Positions 25,182-33,967 of a stretch of 64,000 nt of DNA are shown piece by piece. The stretch is taken from NCBI GenBank assembly GCA_029233925.1, contig JARGOX010000015.1:62001-126000 (forward strand), in the 5' to 3' direction. The notes below the pieces were generated by a model. That model saw only the letters and a program-made list of their open reading frames with translations. It made no database searches and was not told the origin of the DNA. This DNA is from Rhizobiaceae bacterium (GTDB taxonomy: Bacteria; Pseudomonadota; Alphaproteobacteria; Rhizobiales; Rhizobiaceae). A program made the translations under genes and the position numbers. Numbering within the stretch: the first letter of the stretch is position 1; every line of letters begins with the position of its first letter.

Positions 25182-25829
25182 CTAAAATGACAATTTTCCA
25201 AAGAGATCATAAAAGGGTATCATGACATTCCTCAGGTAGGCTGGCCGTTTGCGCAATCGTTCATACCAGTCATCAAGATGAGGCAAGGCCGGTCTTTCGA
25301 GGTCCAGATTATAGTATCGGTAAAGATGCGCACCGATCACGATATCGGCCAGAGACAACGTCGCGCCCAGCAGGTTTTCGCGATCTGAAAGCATGGTATC
25401 AAGCAACCGGAAGTGCCCTGTGCATTTTTCGATGCTTCTATTGATGGTCGGCCAGTCACGCTTCTCCTGCGGCGTTCGATAATACCCCCAGAAAACGCCG
25501 CTCAGGAAATCGTGCTGCAATGTAGACAATGACCAGTCCATCCATTGATCGACAGGGGATCGTATCGCCGGATCATCGCTCCAGAAGCGATCCGCCGCAT
25601 ATTTGGCGGCAAGATAACGCAGCATGGCATGGGATTCCCATACCACATGGTCGCCGTCCTTGAGAACGGGGACCTTGCCGTGGGGGTTGTGCATGCGAAA
25701 TTCCGGCGTATCCAGACCACCGAATTTGCCTCCAAGCTCAATATGCCTGAAAGGCAGATCGATTTCGTCCAGCAGCCAGGTCACCTTTTGCACATTGAAA
25801 GACGTTCGGCGCCCAAGAACAGTCAGCAT
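25182..25829 (-). CDS. Glutathione S-transferase family protein
   Basis: A 215-residue cytoplasmic protein with an N-terminal thioredoxin-fold domain (GRRTSFNVQKVTWLLDEI, the cis-proline segment PHGKVPVLKDGDHVVWES with the Glu-Ser glutathione-binding pair) and a C-terminal helical domain (LLGATLSLADIVIGAHLYRY with the conserved Asp of the N-capping box). It resembles GstA/beta-eta-like bacterial proteins used in conjugation, dehalogenation or isomerisation. The substrate is unknown. It lies upstream of the ABC operon on the same strand, with a 355 bp gap, so cotranscription is unlikely. Confidence 0.9.
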   Translation of the reverse strand: MLTVLGRRTSFNVQKVTWLLDEIDLPFRHIELGGKFGGLDTPEFRMHNPHGKVPVLKDGDHVVWESHAMLRYLAAKYAADRFWSDDPAIRSPVDQWMDWSLSTLQHDFLSGVFWGYYRTPQEKRDWPTINRSIEKCTGHFRLLDTMLSDRENLLGATLSLADIVIGAHLYRYYNLDLERPALPHLDDWYERLRKRPAYLRNVMIPFYDLFGKLSF

Positions 25830-26044
25830 ATCTCAGTTTCCACGTGTGGGACCCGTTAAAGATCGTTTCCAGCACCTTTTCCAGAGGTGCTGACCGACAA
25901 CCGCCGGGTCATCGGACAGACTTTTACACTCCAGAACCATCCATCAGCGCATATCGAGCCCTTATCCGACAGCTTAACCAGTGCATTGAGGTGCTATAGA
26001 TCGCACGAGAGACCTTCAAGTTCCTGCGGCATCTTTAATGATTG

Positions 26045-27148
26045 TCAGAGAAACGGCAAATCCACCAGCGTTCCCTGAACGGCTTGGTCTTCGCGCATGA
26101 TGGTGACGTCATCGCCCACATCAAGCAGACGGCTGACCAGTGCAAAACCAATGTTGCGCTCCATGCGCCTTGACCAGACTCCGTTGGTCATGTCACCGAC
26201 CTTCTGGTCCCCGACCATAATGCTGTACCAGACAGAATGGGTTTCGAATGGAGCGTCATCCTTCAGGACCACGCCTAGCTGATGCCGTCTGTGGCCTTCA
26301 GTGTGGATGGCACGCAAAGCCTTTATGCCGACAATGCTGTCATCAAGATCGAGATCCACAAAACTTCCCAGGCGTACTTCAAAGGGGTTTGTGGCATCGT
26401 CGGTGTCGCCACCCCAGGACAGCAGCCCACTTTCGATGCGCTCGCAAGCGTTGGGATTTCCCGGCCCAATGTCAAAAGGGCGACCGGCCTCACGCACAAT
26501 ATTCCAGAGATCCGCTCCCCTGTTGCCGTCCATCAGGTAAAGCTCAAAACCACCCTGCTTTGACCAGCCGGATCGGGCAACCATGACCGGAATGCCTTCG
26601 ATTTCAGCATTCCTGAACCAGAAATATTTGAGATCGTGCACCCAATCGCCGAAAATCGCGGCAACAACATTTGCTGCCAGAGGGCCTTGGATTGCCAGAG
26701 GCGAAACATCGGCCTCCACTATGTTAGCCTGCAGGCCGCGCTCTGCAGCAATGGCCCTCGCCCAAAACAGGATGCTGGAATCAGCTATCGACAGCCAGAA
26801 CCGGTCATCGCCCAGCTTGAGAATGATCGGATCGTTGATCAATGTTCCCGCATGATTGCACAGAGGCACATATTTCCCCTGACCGACGACAAACCTGTCC
26901 AATTTGCGCGGTGACAGGACCTGCACCAGACGCGCCGCATCCGGGCCCGATATTTCAATCTGCCGCTCAACGGAGACGTCCCACATGGACACCCCATTGA
27001 TCAGCCGCCAATATTCCGCTTCTGCATGGCCATACCCGGTGGGCATCAACATATGATTGTATGTGGTGAAGCTGTTCGCGCCTTCTGCCACAGTCGTCGC
27101 AAAGTAGGGTGAGCGCCGCAGACGTGCACTTGTTGTCAATTCAAACAC
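26045..27148 (-). CDS. GcvT-family aminomethyltransferase, DMSP demethylase (DmdA)-like
   Basis: A 367-residue folate-binding GcvT-fold protein. The N-terminal part (YFATTVAEGANSFTTYNHML, YWRLINGVSMWDVSVERQIE) and the motifs WLSIADSSILFWA, PLAIQGPLAANVV and VMVARSGWSKQGGFELYL resemble the DMSP demethylase DmdA more than the glycine-cleavage T-protein. DmdA moves a methyl group from dimethylsulfoniopropionate to tetrahydrofolate, giving methylmercaptopropionate. Related GcvT proteins demethylate other amines or betaines, so the substrate needs phylogeny. The start GTG 27148 is chosen because GGGAGG lies seven bases upstream; ATG 27154 and 27172 are alternatives. No dmdBCD genes are present in the window. 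Confidence 0.75.
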   Translation of the reverse strand: MFELTTSARLRRSPYFATTVAEGANSFTTYNHMLMPTGYGHAEAEYWRLINGVSMWDVSVERQIEISGPDAARLVQVLSPRKLDRFVVGQGKYVPLCNHAGTLINDPIILKLGDDRFWLSIADSSILFWARAIAAERGLQANIVEADVSPLAIQGPLAANVVAAIFGDWVHDLKYFWFRNAEIEGIPVMVARSGWSKQGGFELYLMDGNRGADLWNIVREAGRPFDIGPGNPNACERIESGLLSWGGDTDDATNPFEVRLGSFVDLDLDDSIVGIKALRAIHTEGHRRHQLGVVLKDDAPFETHSVWYSIMVGDQKVGDMTNGVWSRRMERNIGFALVSRLLDVGDDVTIMREDQAVQGTLVDLPFL

Positions 27149-27384
27149 GAACATTCCTCCCAGAACATCCAACCCGTTTTAATCCGGTATATTTCGAAAT
27201 GCTCGCGGTTTTGCGACACGATTCCAGCTATTTGAATGTCGCATTCAGTCCATTTTTTACCGGGTACATGCCCGCCAAAACTGCGAGGGGGCCAGCAATT
27301 GACAATTGCCTGATATCTATATATCTAGTTTTCTCGTTATATGACCTAATGCGAATAGGCGCTGATTTATTTTGAGGGAAACTC

Positions 27385-28419
27385 ATGACTGATATTCATC
27401 GCGAGATCACTGTTGATCGCCGGCAAATCAGACAATGGCTGGCAACACCCTGGTCCATTGTCATTGCCGTGCCAATTCTTGTCTTTTTTCTGGACCGGTC
27501 GAACACTGTTGCGGTGAGCGAATTCGCCATCAAGGCGTTTATCGGAACACTCCCCTATATCCTCGTCGCAGTGCTGATGATTGCCTGGCTCAAAGCAGCG
27601 GGTGCAGAAGCCTATATTGCAGGCGCCTTCAAGGGCCGCGAAACACGCATGATCTTCTTTGCAGCACTGCTTGGTGGTCTGGCTCCATTCTGTTCGTGCG
27701 AGGTCATCCCCTTTATTGCCGGGTTGCTGGCGCTTGGCGCACCGCTGTCCGCGGTCATGGCCTTCTGGCTTTCCTCGCCACTGGTCGATCCGGCAACGCT
27801 GATCATCACCGCCAGCGCCCTTGGCTGGCCATTTGCCCTGGGCAAGGCTCTTGCGGCTGTCATGCTGGGATTGTTTGGCGGGTTTTCAATAAAAATCCTC
27901 ATGAGCCGCGGTCTGTTTGGCGCCCCATTGCGGCAAACCAGCGTCACGGGCTGCGGATGCGGCCCTTCACCCTTCACAGGCAAACCCTTGTGGTTCTTCT
28001 GGCAGGACGATGCAAGACGCGAAGTCTTCCGCGATCAATTCGTCTCAAACGCCTTGTTTTTGGGCAAATGGCTTGCCTTTGCCTATGTTCTGGAAGCGCT
28101 GTTGGTCACCTATGTTCCCGCCTCTCTTATTGTCTCGGCGGTTGGTGGAAACGGCTTTCTCCCCATCGCCATTGCCGCCGTCGTCGGCATGCCTGCCTAC
28201 CTGAACGGCTATGTCGCGCCACCCCTGCTTGCCGGCCTGATTGACCAGGGAATGAGTTCTGGAGCGGCCATGTCCTTCATGGTTGCCGGAGCGGTCAGCT
28301 CGGTTCCGGCAATGGCTGCGGTCTGGTCGCTGGTCAAACGCGGGGTTTTTGCAACCTATCTTGGTTTGGGGCTGGCCGGGGCCGTTGGATCCGGGATCGC
28401 CTTTCAACTGTTCCAATAG
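27385..28419 (+). CDS. Membrane permease of the DUF318/ArsP-like family
   Basis: A 344-residue protein with eight to ten membrane helices in two repeats. The first repeat has LGGLAPFCSCEVIPFIAGLL, a cysteine pair in a helix-turn that is conserved in the UPF0718 (DUF318) permeases, followed by LSSPLVDPATLIIT. A further cysteine-rich loop is GCGCGPS. Some members of this family export organoarsenicals (ArsP) or copper/zinc; others are uncharacterised. The cysteines suggest a soft-metal or thiol-reactive substrate. The gene stands alone, divergent from the DmdA-like gene and convergent to the DAO oxidase gene; no arsenic genes are adjacent. Confidence 0.82.
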   Translation: MTDIHREITVDRRQIRQWLATPWSIVIAVPILVFFLDRSNTVAVSEFAIKAFIGTLPYILVAVLMIAWLKAAGAEAYIAGAFKGRETRMIFFAALLGGLAPFCSCEVIPFIAGLLALGAPLSAVMAFWLSSPLVDPATLIITASALGWPFALGKALAAVMLGLFGGFSIKILMSRGLFGAPLRQTSVTGCGCGPSPFTGKPLWFFWQDDARREVFRDQFVSNALFLGKWLAFAYVLEALLVTYVPASLIVSAVGGNGFLPIAIAAVVGMPAYLNGYVAPPLLAGLIDQGMSSGAAMSFMVAGAVSSVPAMAAVWSLVKRGVFATYLGLGLAGAVGSGIAFQLFQ

Positions 28420-28460
28420 AGCGCTTTGATAATGGCAGAAACCATCGAAAAACAGGCATT

Positions 28461-29729
28461 TCAGCCCACCAGGTGCGCCAGGCATGCCCCTGCTTCATAA
28501 TAGGTCATTCTTGTTCGACTGAATGGCTCCATATGCTTTTCAACCGGCTCGATTGGCAACACGTCACCCTTTCCGGCCAGAAACGAAGCCGCACAAGCTC
28601 CAAATAATGTTCCCGGCCCGATACCCCTGCCGGAATAGCCATAGATTGACAGGGCATTTGGCCCGAGACGAACGATTCTGGGAAGATGATCAGAGGTCAT
28701 GGCAATGCGACCATGCCAGGCATATTCCAGTGGAGTGCCTGCCAAGTCCGGGAAAAGCTGCGCCAATTTGCGCACGGCCCATTTTTGGTGAATCACAGAG
28801 GCAGAATGGCTCAGCGAACCGATTGCACCGATGAGTATGCGCCCGGCTTCGTCCCGCCGGAACGAAGACATGACGGTCGCCGTATCCCAACATCCCTCCA
28901 TGCCCGGCAGGATTGAGGCCAGACGCGCCTGTGTCAGCGGTTGCGTGGCCAATTGGAAGTAATGCGCTGGCACAATGTTGGGTGCGGCAACGCCTGCGGC
29001 CTGCCGATGGTATCCGTTGGTCGCCAGCAGAAGTGCCCGAGCCCTGACTGTGCCACGCGCTGTGCGCACAACCCATGTATCGTTTTGTCTGCTGATTTCC
29101 TTCGCAATACTGTGTGTGTACAGGCGCGCACCTGCCCGCTGTGCCGCGAGGGCAAGGCCAATGCAATAGGCCATTGGCTGTATGGTGCCGGCCCGGGCAT
29201 CATACAATGCGCCATAATAGAGTGACGATCCGGTGCGATATTCCGTCTGCCGGGCATCAAGCAGAGCAACAGGCGCCTTGCGGCGCCGCTGCTGTTTGAA
29301 ACGATTTTCGAGGTCTCTCAATCCACCGGGCGAATGGGCGCAGTGCAAAGTGCCATTGCGCAGAGGCTCGCATTTGATCGCATGTTTCTCAATGAGATTG
29401 AAAACCAGATCCGGTGCCTTTGCCAGCAGGTCATTGAGTATTGTACCTGGCCCCTTCCCCAATTTTTTCTCGACCTCGTCAGGCGGCGTCCACAAACCGG
29501 CATTGACCAGACCAACATTGCGCCCGGACCCCCCATGTCCAATGAACTCCGCTTCGAGAAGGCAGGTATCCAGTCCCAATTCTGCCGCGCGCAATGCTGC
29601 TGAACAGCCGGTAAAGCCACCGCCGACGATGACCAGATCCACTGAAATATCCCCATCAAGATTGGTTGTGGGAACATGTTGCGCGCAAAGCGATTGCCAC
29701 AGGATGTTGTCAGCGGAGTGTGGGTTCAT
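28461..29729 (-). CDS. FAD-dependent oxidoreductase, DAO/PuuB-like amine oxidase
   Basis: A 422-residue flavoprotein of the DAO superfamily. The Rossmann motif is LVIVGGGFTGCSAALRAAEL, followed by TCLLEAEFIGHGGSGRNVGL, where the GSGRN segment is typical of gamma-glutamylputrescine oxidases and related secondary-amine oxidases. The C-terminal FAD segment is YGYSGRGIGPGTLFGACAAS. It should oxidise a primary or secondary amine with release of an aldehyde or ketone. The substrate cannot be assigned. It is convergent with the permease gene and lies about 260 bp from the ArsR-type gene, which is divergent. Confidence 0.88.
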   Translation of the reverse strand: MNPHSADNILWQSLCAQHVPTTNLDGDISVDLVIVGGGFTGCSAALRAAELGLDTCLLEAEFIGHGGSGRNVGLVNAGLWTPPDEVEKKLGKGPGTILNDLLAKAPDLVFNLIEKHAIKCEPLRNGTLHCAHSPGGLRDLENRFKQQRRRKAPVALLDARQTEYRTGSSLYYGALYDARAGTIQPMAYCIGLALAAQRAGARLYTHSIAKEISRQNDTWVVRTARGTVRARALLLATNGYHRQAAGVAAPNIVPAHYFQLATQPLTQARLASILPGMEGCWDTATVMSSFRRDEAGRILIGAIGSLSHSASVIHQKWAVRKLAQLFPDLAGTPLEYAWHGRIAMTSDHLPRIVRLGPNALSIYGYSGRGIGPGTLFGACAASFLAGKGDVLPIEPVEKHMEPFSRTRMTYYEAGACLAHLVG

Positions 29730-29894
29730 ATTTGCATAAGACTGAATTCAGGGGATGTGACAAGAGTAAATAATCGAATTCATTCAGTAAAATCAAATCC
29801 AAAGATAGGCCTCATTTTCGGCAGCACCCTGCGGATTTCAATCGCCGCATTTTCACATTTCATGACCCCGGCAGACTGCTGTGGTAAATACCGC

Positions 29895-29924
29895 TTGACA
29901 TAATACCAATTGGTTGCATTTAAT
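29895..29924 (+). promoter_or_regulatory. Sigma-70-like promoter of the ArsR-SRPBCC pair
   Basis: TTGACA at 29895-29900 and TTTAAT at 29919-29924 are separated by 18 bp. The operator-like palindrome ACCAATTGGT (29905-29914) lies in the spacer. This fits repression by the downstream ArsR-type protein. Confidence 0.6.
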
Positions 29925-29940
29925 GGGATACCATTTGGTA
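29905..29940. promoter_or_regulatory. Two dyads upstream of the ArsR-type gene, probable operators
   Basis: ACCAATTGGT (29905-29914) is a perfect palindrome. TACCA-TT-TGGTA (29929-29940) is a second dyad with perfect five-base arms. Their centres are 25 bp apart, one in the promoter spacer and one just past the -10 region. Both share the CCA/TGG core, and the second resembles the dyad core at 4808-4830. Confidence 0.55.
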
Positions 29941-29992
29941 CTACATCAAATGACATGTGTTCCACGAGACAGACCGGGATGGACTGACAGAC

Positions 29993-30340
29993 ATGATGAC
30001 ACCTTCAACGGTTGAAGAAACACAAGGGGCCTTCAGAGCACTGGCAGACCCCACACGCAGGGCCATTCTCATGCACCTGAGCGCCCGGGACATGACAATC
30101 GGTGAGGTTACCGAGCATTTTTCAATAACCCGCGCTGCGGTGAAAAAACATCTCACCATACTCGAAGAAGGCCAACTCATCTCCGTTCAGGCAAGCGGCA
30201 GGGAACGCATCAACCGCCTCGAACCACTCGGTCTGAAATCCGTCTCCGACTGGATCAACCACTTCAACCAATTCTGGGACGAACGTCTGCTCGATCTGCA
30301 GCGCGCCGTCGAAAATCATGAAAGGACAAACAATGGATAG
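29993..30340 (+). CDS. ArsR/SmtB-family transcriptional regulator
   Basis: A 115-residue winged-helix regulator. The helix-turn-helix region is MTIGEVTEHFSITRAAVKKH, followed by the wing LEEGQLISVQASGRERI. No ArsR-type metal-binding cysteine motif is present, so it belongs to the non-metal branch that is often paired with an SRPBCC (AHSA1) gene, as it is here. The start ATG 29993 is followed by a second ATG at 29996. Its stop overlaps the start of the SRPBCC gene, a translationally coupled operon. Two dyads overlap its promoter, so it is probably autoregulated. The inducer is unknown. Confidence 0.88.
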   Translation: MMTPSTVEETQGAFRALADPTRRAILMHLSARDMTIGEVTEHFSITRAAVKKHLTILEEGQLISVQASGRERINRLEPLGLKSVSDWINHFNQFWDERLLDLQRAVENHERTNNG

Positions 30341-30758
30341 TCAAACCATCACCAAGACTCTGTTTTTCAACGCCTCACGAGAGGTCGTCTGGGCATTCCT
30401 GACCGACAAGGACAAGCTGGGAACATGGTTTCACCCGGCAGATCGCAATCTGCGTGAAGGGCAGGACTACGCACTCATGGGAAAGGCCGACGATGGTTCG
30501 CCTAAAAAAATGTGTTGGGGAACCGTGATTCAAATGGAACCACCCTCAAAGCTTGTTCAGAGCTTTACAGTCGGGCCACTGTCAGGCGCCATGACAACGG
30601 TCACCTGGAATTTGGAGCAGGCAGGTGACGGAACACGTCTGACACTGGAACATAGTGGATTTGCCGAGATTGCTGCTCCCTTCGGATTGCTCATGGCACT
30701 CGACAAAGGTTGGGACGCGCACTTTGCAAGTTTGAGAACGCGCGTCAGCGAAGCCTGA
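30333..30758 (+). CDS. SRPBCC-domain protein (activator of Hsp90 ATPase homologue 1-like, AHSA1)
   Basis: A 141-residue single-domain START/Bet v1-like protein. Family signs are the N-terminal KTLFFNASREVVWAFLTDKD, the tryptophan-glycine region LGTWFHPADRN, and the C-terminal helix GLLMALDKGWDAHFASL. These small proteins bind hydrophobic ligands in a deep cavity. Pairing with an ArsR-type regulator is common in bacteria, but the function of the pair is not established. AAAGGA precedes the ATG at 30333, which overlaps the regulator stop codon. Confidence 0.88.
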   Translation: MDSQTITKTLFFNASREVVWAFLTDKDKLGTWFHPADRNLREGQDYALMGKADDGSPKKMCWGTVIQMEPPSKLVQSFTVGPLSGAMTTVTWNLEQAGDGTRLTLEHSGFAEIAAPFGLLMALDKGWDAHFASLRTRVSEA

Positions 30759-30916
30759 CCGAGAGCAATGCATGCCCCCAATCCGGGGCATTCTGCGATT
30801 TGCAATGAAGGCAAAACGCCAGGCGTTGATATCTGGCTTCATGATGCTACAGAAACTGGGACTATCGCTTTCTGATTAACGCGTGCGACTGTCACATTGG
30901 CATAATTTGACAATCT

Positions 30917-30948
30917 GGCTGCTGCTCTTGTGAAGAGCTCTGGCAGCC
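30917..30948 (+). promoter_or_regulatory. Stem-loop just upstream of the tpa ribosome-binding site
   Basis: The inner stem GCTCTT (30924-30929) pairs with AAGAGC (30933-30938) around a three-base GTG loop. Outer arms GGCTGC (30917-30922) and GCAGCC (30943-30948) can extend it, with bulges. The GGAG ribosome-binding site follows at 30956. The hairpin could affect translation or be a regulator dyad. Confidence 0.35.
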
Positions 30949-30965
30949 CATGTCTGGAGCACACC

Positions 30966-32354
30966 ATGAATTTGTCACTTGGCAACAACGACCTCGGCGA
31001 CATCGTCAACAGCGATCGCAACCACGTCTGGCATCATCTGAGCCAGCACAAGCGATATGAAACATCCGATCCCTTGATGATCATTGAGGGCAAGGGAATG
31101 CGCGTGTGGGACGCCAATGGCAAGGAATATCTGGATGGCGTTTCCGGTGGCGTGTGGACGGTCAACGTCGGTTATGGTCGCGAATCCATCGCCGACGCCG
31201 TGCGCGATCAGTTGGTGAAGATGAATTACTTCGCACATTCCGCAGGCAATGTGCCGGCAGCCCTCTTCGCCGAAAAGCTGATCGAAAAAATGCCCGGCAT
31301 GAGCCGTGTGTACTATTCCAATTCCGGTTCGGAGGCCAATGAAAAGGCCTACAAGATTGTCCGACAGATTGCGCACGCAAAATATGGCGGCAAAAAACAC
31401 AAGATTCTTTACCGGGAACGGGACTATCACGGCACGACAATCACGGCGCTGAGTTCCTGCGGTCAGAATCAACGCAAGGACCAGTATGGCCCCTTTACCC
31501 CAGGCTTTGTCGAAGTGCCCCATTGCATGGAGTACCGCTCACAATTTGGTCCCTGTTCCGACTATGGAATAAGGGCTGCACGGGCGATTGAAGAGGTCAT
31601 CCTGCGCGAAGGTCCCGACACCGTCGGCGCCATGGTGCTCGAACCGATAACTGCGGGCGGGGGGGTGATTGTGCCGCCGGAAGGCTATTGGGAAACTGTT
31701 CAGGAGATTTGCCGGAAATATGACGTTCTCCTGCATATCGACGAGGTCGTTTGCGGTCTGGGCCGCACCGGCAAATGGTTCGGCTATCAGCACTATGGTA
31801 TTCAACCCGATATGGTGACGATGGCAAAGGGCGTTGCGTCCGGATATGCGGCGATTTCCTGCACGGTCACAACCGAGAATGTCTTCAATCAATTCAAGAG
31901 CGATCCGTCCGACCCGATGAGTTATTTCCGTGACATTTCAACCTTTGGCGGCTGTGCGGCAGGGCCTGCTGCAGCACTGGAAAACATGCGCATCATTGAA
32001 GATGAAAACCTGCTCGACAATGTCAATGTGATGGGTGACTACCTGCTCGCTCGCCTCCACGCCCTTGCAGACAAGCATCCGATCGTGGGCGATGTGCGCG
32101 GCAAGGGTCTCTTCTGCGGCGTTGAACTCGTCCTGGACCGCCAGACGAAAGAACCTGTTCCCGAATCCGTCGCTCAGGCTATCGTGGCAAATTGCTTGGC
32201 CAATGGTGTGCTGATTGGTGCAACGAACCGGAGCATAGACACCTATAACAACACATTGTGTTTGAGCCCTGCCCTGATTTGCACCAGAGACGATCTGGAC
32301 CAGATCATTGATGCCATTGACCACGCCCTGGGACAGGTCGCCGAGCAACTTTAA
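30966..32354 (+). CDS. tpa: Taurine-pyruvate aminotransferase (Tpa), class III PLP aminotransferase
   Basis: A 462-residue PLP enzyme. It should move the amino group of taurine to pyruvate, giving sulfoacetaldehyde and alanine, the first step of taurine use. Fold hallmarks are SNSGSEANEKAYKIVRQIAH, the Asp that binds the PLP ring in HIDEVVCGLGRTG, and the Schiff-base lysine in VTMAKGVASGYAA. The N-terminal HVWHHLSQHKRYETSDP, VSGGVWTVNVGYGRE and the C-terminal GATNRSIDTYNNTLCLSPAL agree closely with what I recall of characterised Tpa proteins. GGAG lies six bases before ATG 30966. No tauR, tauABC or xsc gene is adjacent, which is unusual for tpa. Other omega-amino acids remain possible. Confidence 0.85.
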   Translation: MNLSLGNNDLGDIVNSDRNHVWHHLSQHKRYETSDPLMIIEGKGMRVWDANGKEYLDGVSGGVWTVNVGYGRESIADAVRDQLVKMNYFAHSAGNVPAALFAEKLIEKMPGMSRVYYSNSGSEANEKAYKIVRQIAHAKYGGKKHKILYRERDYHGTTITALSSCGQNQRKDQYGPFTPGFVEVPHCMEYRSQFGPCSDYGIRAARAIEEVILREGPDTVGAMVLEPITAGGGVIVPPEGYWETVQEICRKYDVLLHIDEVVCGLGRTGKWFGYQHYGIQPDMVTMAKGVASGYAAISCTVTTENVFNQFKSDPSDPMSYFRDISTFGGCAAGPAAALENMRIIEDENLLDNVNVMGDYLLARLHALADKHPIVGDVRGKGLFCGVELVLDRQTKEPVPESVAQAIVANCLANGVLIGATNRSIDTYNNTLCLSPALICTRDDLDQIIDAIDHALGQVAEQL

Positions 32355-32400
32355 AGTGGCTTGAAACTCCAAGAGCGGATCCACTGCCCCGTGGTGACCT

Positions 32401-33135
32401 TCACTGAAGGTCAGGCAGATCATAAAAGGCGGAATTCAATGCCTTGGACCAGGCGGTGGAAAGGGCGTTGAAATCGCTGTCTTCTGCTTCTATGCGACGG
32501 CGTTTGGCAAAAGCCAGTGCACCTGTCTCGATCACCGCCATGTCCAGCGGCATGCCGACGGACAAATTGCTTCGCAAGGTCGAATCCATCGACACGCAGG
32601 CTGCCAAAGACGCTTTTTCAAGCGACGTCTGACTTGTGATCACCCGGTCCAGTATGGGCTTGCCGTATTTGTGTTCGCCAATCTGAAAAAATGGAGTGTC
32701 ATCGGTGGCCTCGATAAAATTGCCGGCCGTATAGACCAGAAACAGGCGCACGTTGCCACCCTTGCGTTGCCCTGCGACAATCACCGTGGCGTCGAACCGC
32801 GTGCCCTGTGCTTCCATGCCTTCGCGATGTCGTTCCTGCATCATCCGCATGTTCTCGCCGACGATCTGAGCCACACGGAACATGCTTTCGGCATTCATGA
32901 TCGTCTCGATGCTCGGGTCCGTATGGGACTTTTCGATCTGTTTTTCCAGACGTGTGACGACCCCTTGGGTGATCGACAGGTTGCCCGCGGTCAACAGCGT
33001 AATAACCCGCTCACCGGGCGCCTCCCAGCAATGCATCTTGCTGTAGCGCGATATGTTGTCCAACCCGGCATTGGTGCGGGTATCAGAGAGCAAGACCAAG
33101 CCTGCATTCAGCTTGATTGCAACACAATATGTCAC
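32401..33135 (-). CDS. Anbu: proteasome-like peptidase, ancestral beta-subunit type
   Basis: A 244-residue Ntn-hydrolase of the 20S-proteasome beta fold. The GTG start is chosen because AGAGG lies seven bases upstream and because it places Thr directly after the initiator Met (M-T-Y-C), giving the N-terminal threonine nucleophile after Met removal. The signature LLSDTRTNAGLDN contains the Asp near position 17-18 and the Arg typical of Anbu. Anbu forms helical rather than ringed assemblies; its substrates are unknown. It is the last of four genes (ATP-grasp, alpha-E, transglutaminase, Anbu), an arrangement conserved in many bacteria and suggestive of a peptide tagging or processing pathway. 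It converges on tpa. Confidence 0.9.
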   Translation of the reverse strand: MTYCVAIKLNAGLVLLSDTRTNAGLDNISRYSKMHCWEAPGERVITLLTAGNLSITQGVVTRLEKQIEKSHTDPSIETIMNAESMFRVAQIVGENMRMMQERHREGMEAQGTRFDATVIVAGQRKGGNVRLFLVYTAGNFIEATDDTPFFQIGEHKYGKPILDRVITSQTSLEKASLAACVSMDSTLRSNLSVGMPLDMAVIETGALAFAKRRRIEAEDSDFNALSTAWSKALNSAFYDLPDLQ

Positions 33136-33145
33136 TGGTTTACCT

Positions 33146-33958
33146 CTATTGCTGCTGGCTCTGGGACACAGACACATCCGCCGAGAGCGAGATCTGCGAG
33201 TCGCCGACCACATGCCCTTTTATCGGAGTGGCATCATCGGCGTCCAGCCCGCAGGTTATTCTTATGTAATGTTCCGTCGGTGATATTCCGTTGGAGGCAT
33301 CCAGCCCAACCCAGCCAAAGTTTTCGATATGGGCCTCTGCCCAGGCATGGGTTTCCAGCAGTTCATCACCTTCATCAGAGGCGTTCAGATAGCCGATCAC
33401 ATAGCGCGCCGGAATGCCCAGACACCGGCATGCGGCTATGAAAATATGGGCATGATCCTGACAGACACCGGCTCCAATTGCCATTGCTTCGGCGGCCGTC
33501 GTCTTGGAATCGGTTGCAGAAGATCTGAAAATCACCGTGTCGATAACCGCCTTGGAGATCGCATGCACCGTTTCAAGAGCATCATCATGGCGGGCATTTT
33601 CGGCAAGTTCGCGGATTCTGTCATCCGGCCTGGTCAGATGCGTTTCCCGACAAAAAATGGCAGAAGGCGGTTTGCAGGGCAGATCCCGCACCATACCGGC
33701 CTTGTCCTGCGTCACGACAGTGCCACCGGCCACAATTTCAACCTTCGAGACATCGCCCTTGCTCTGCCAAAGAGCCGTTTCATCGCCATAGCCCGTTTTA
33801 TAGATCGGTTGCACCACCTCTCCATTGACCGTAACCGTCCAATCTTCGACCGATTGACCGTCGTAAACGGAAGGAAACAGCTTGAGACGCAAAGACACCT
33901 GCTTGGCCGCAGGTTCGTAGCCATATTCGGACGTGTGCGTAATGGATAATCGCATCAA
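33146..33958 (-). CDS. Transglutaminase-like cysteine protease-family protein (Anbu cluster)
   Basis: A 270-residue cytoplasmic protein with an N-terminal beta domain (MMRLSITHTSEYGYEPAAKQ, the transglutaminase N-domain) and a papain-like core. The triad is visible: Cys in AIGAGVCQDHAHIF, His in ETHAWAEAHIENFGW, and Asp in VGLDASNG. This is the standard transglutaminase partner of the alpha-E and ATP-grasp proteins. In this family such enzymes may cleave or form amide bonds on peptides. Ten bases separate its stop from the Anbu start, so all four genes are likely one operon. Confidence 0.9.
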   Translation of the reverse strand: MMRLSITHTSEYGYEPAAKQVSLRLKLFPSVYDGQSVEDWTVTVNGEVVQPIYKTGYGDETALWQSKGDVSKVEIVAGGTVVTQDKAGMVRDLPCKPPSAIFCRETHLTRPDDRIRELAENARHDDALETVHAISKAVIDTVIFRSSATDSKTTAAEAMAIGAGVCQDHAHIFIAACRCLGIPARYVIGYLNASDEGDELLETHAWAEAHIENFGWVGLDASNGISPTEHYIRITCGLDADDATPIKGHVVGDSQISLSADVSVSQSQQQ

Positions 33959-33967
33959 ACGGCTCCA

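Noticed and set aside
26045-27148. Glycine-cleavage system T-protein
   Set aside because: No gcvH or gcvP is near, and the motif pattern follows DmdA-type proteins rather than GcvT proper.
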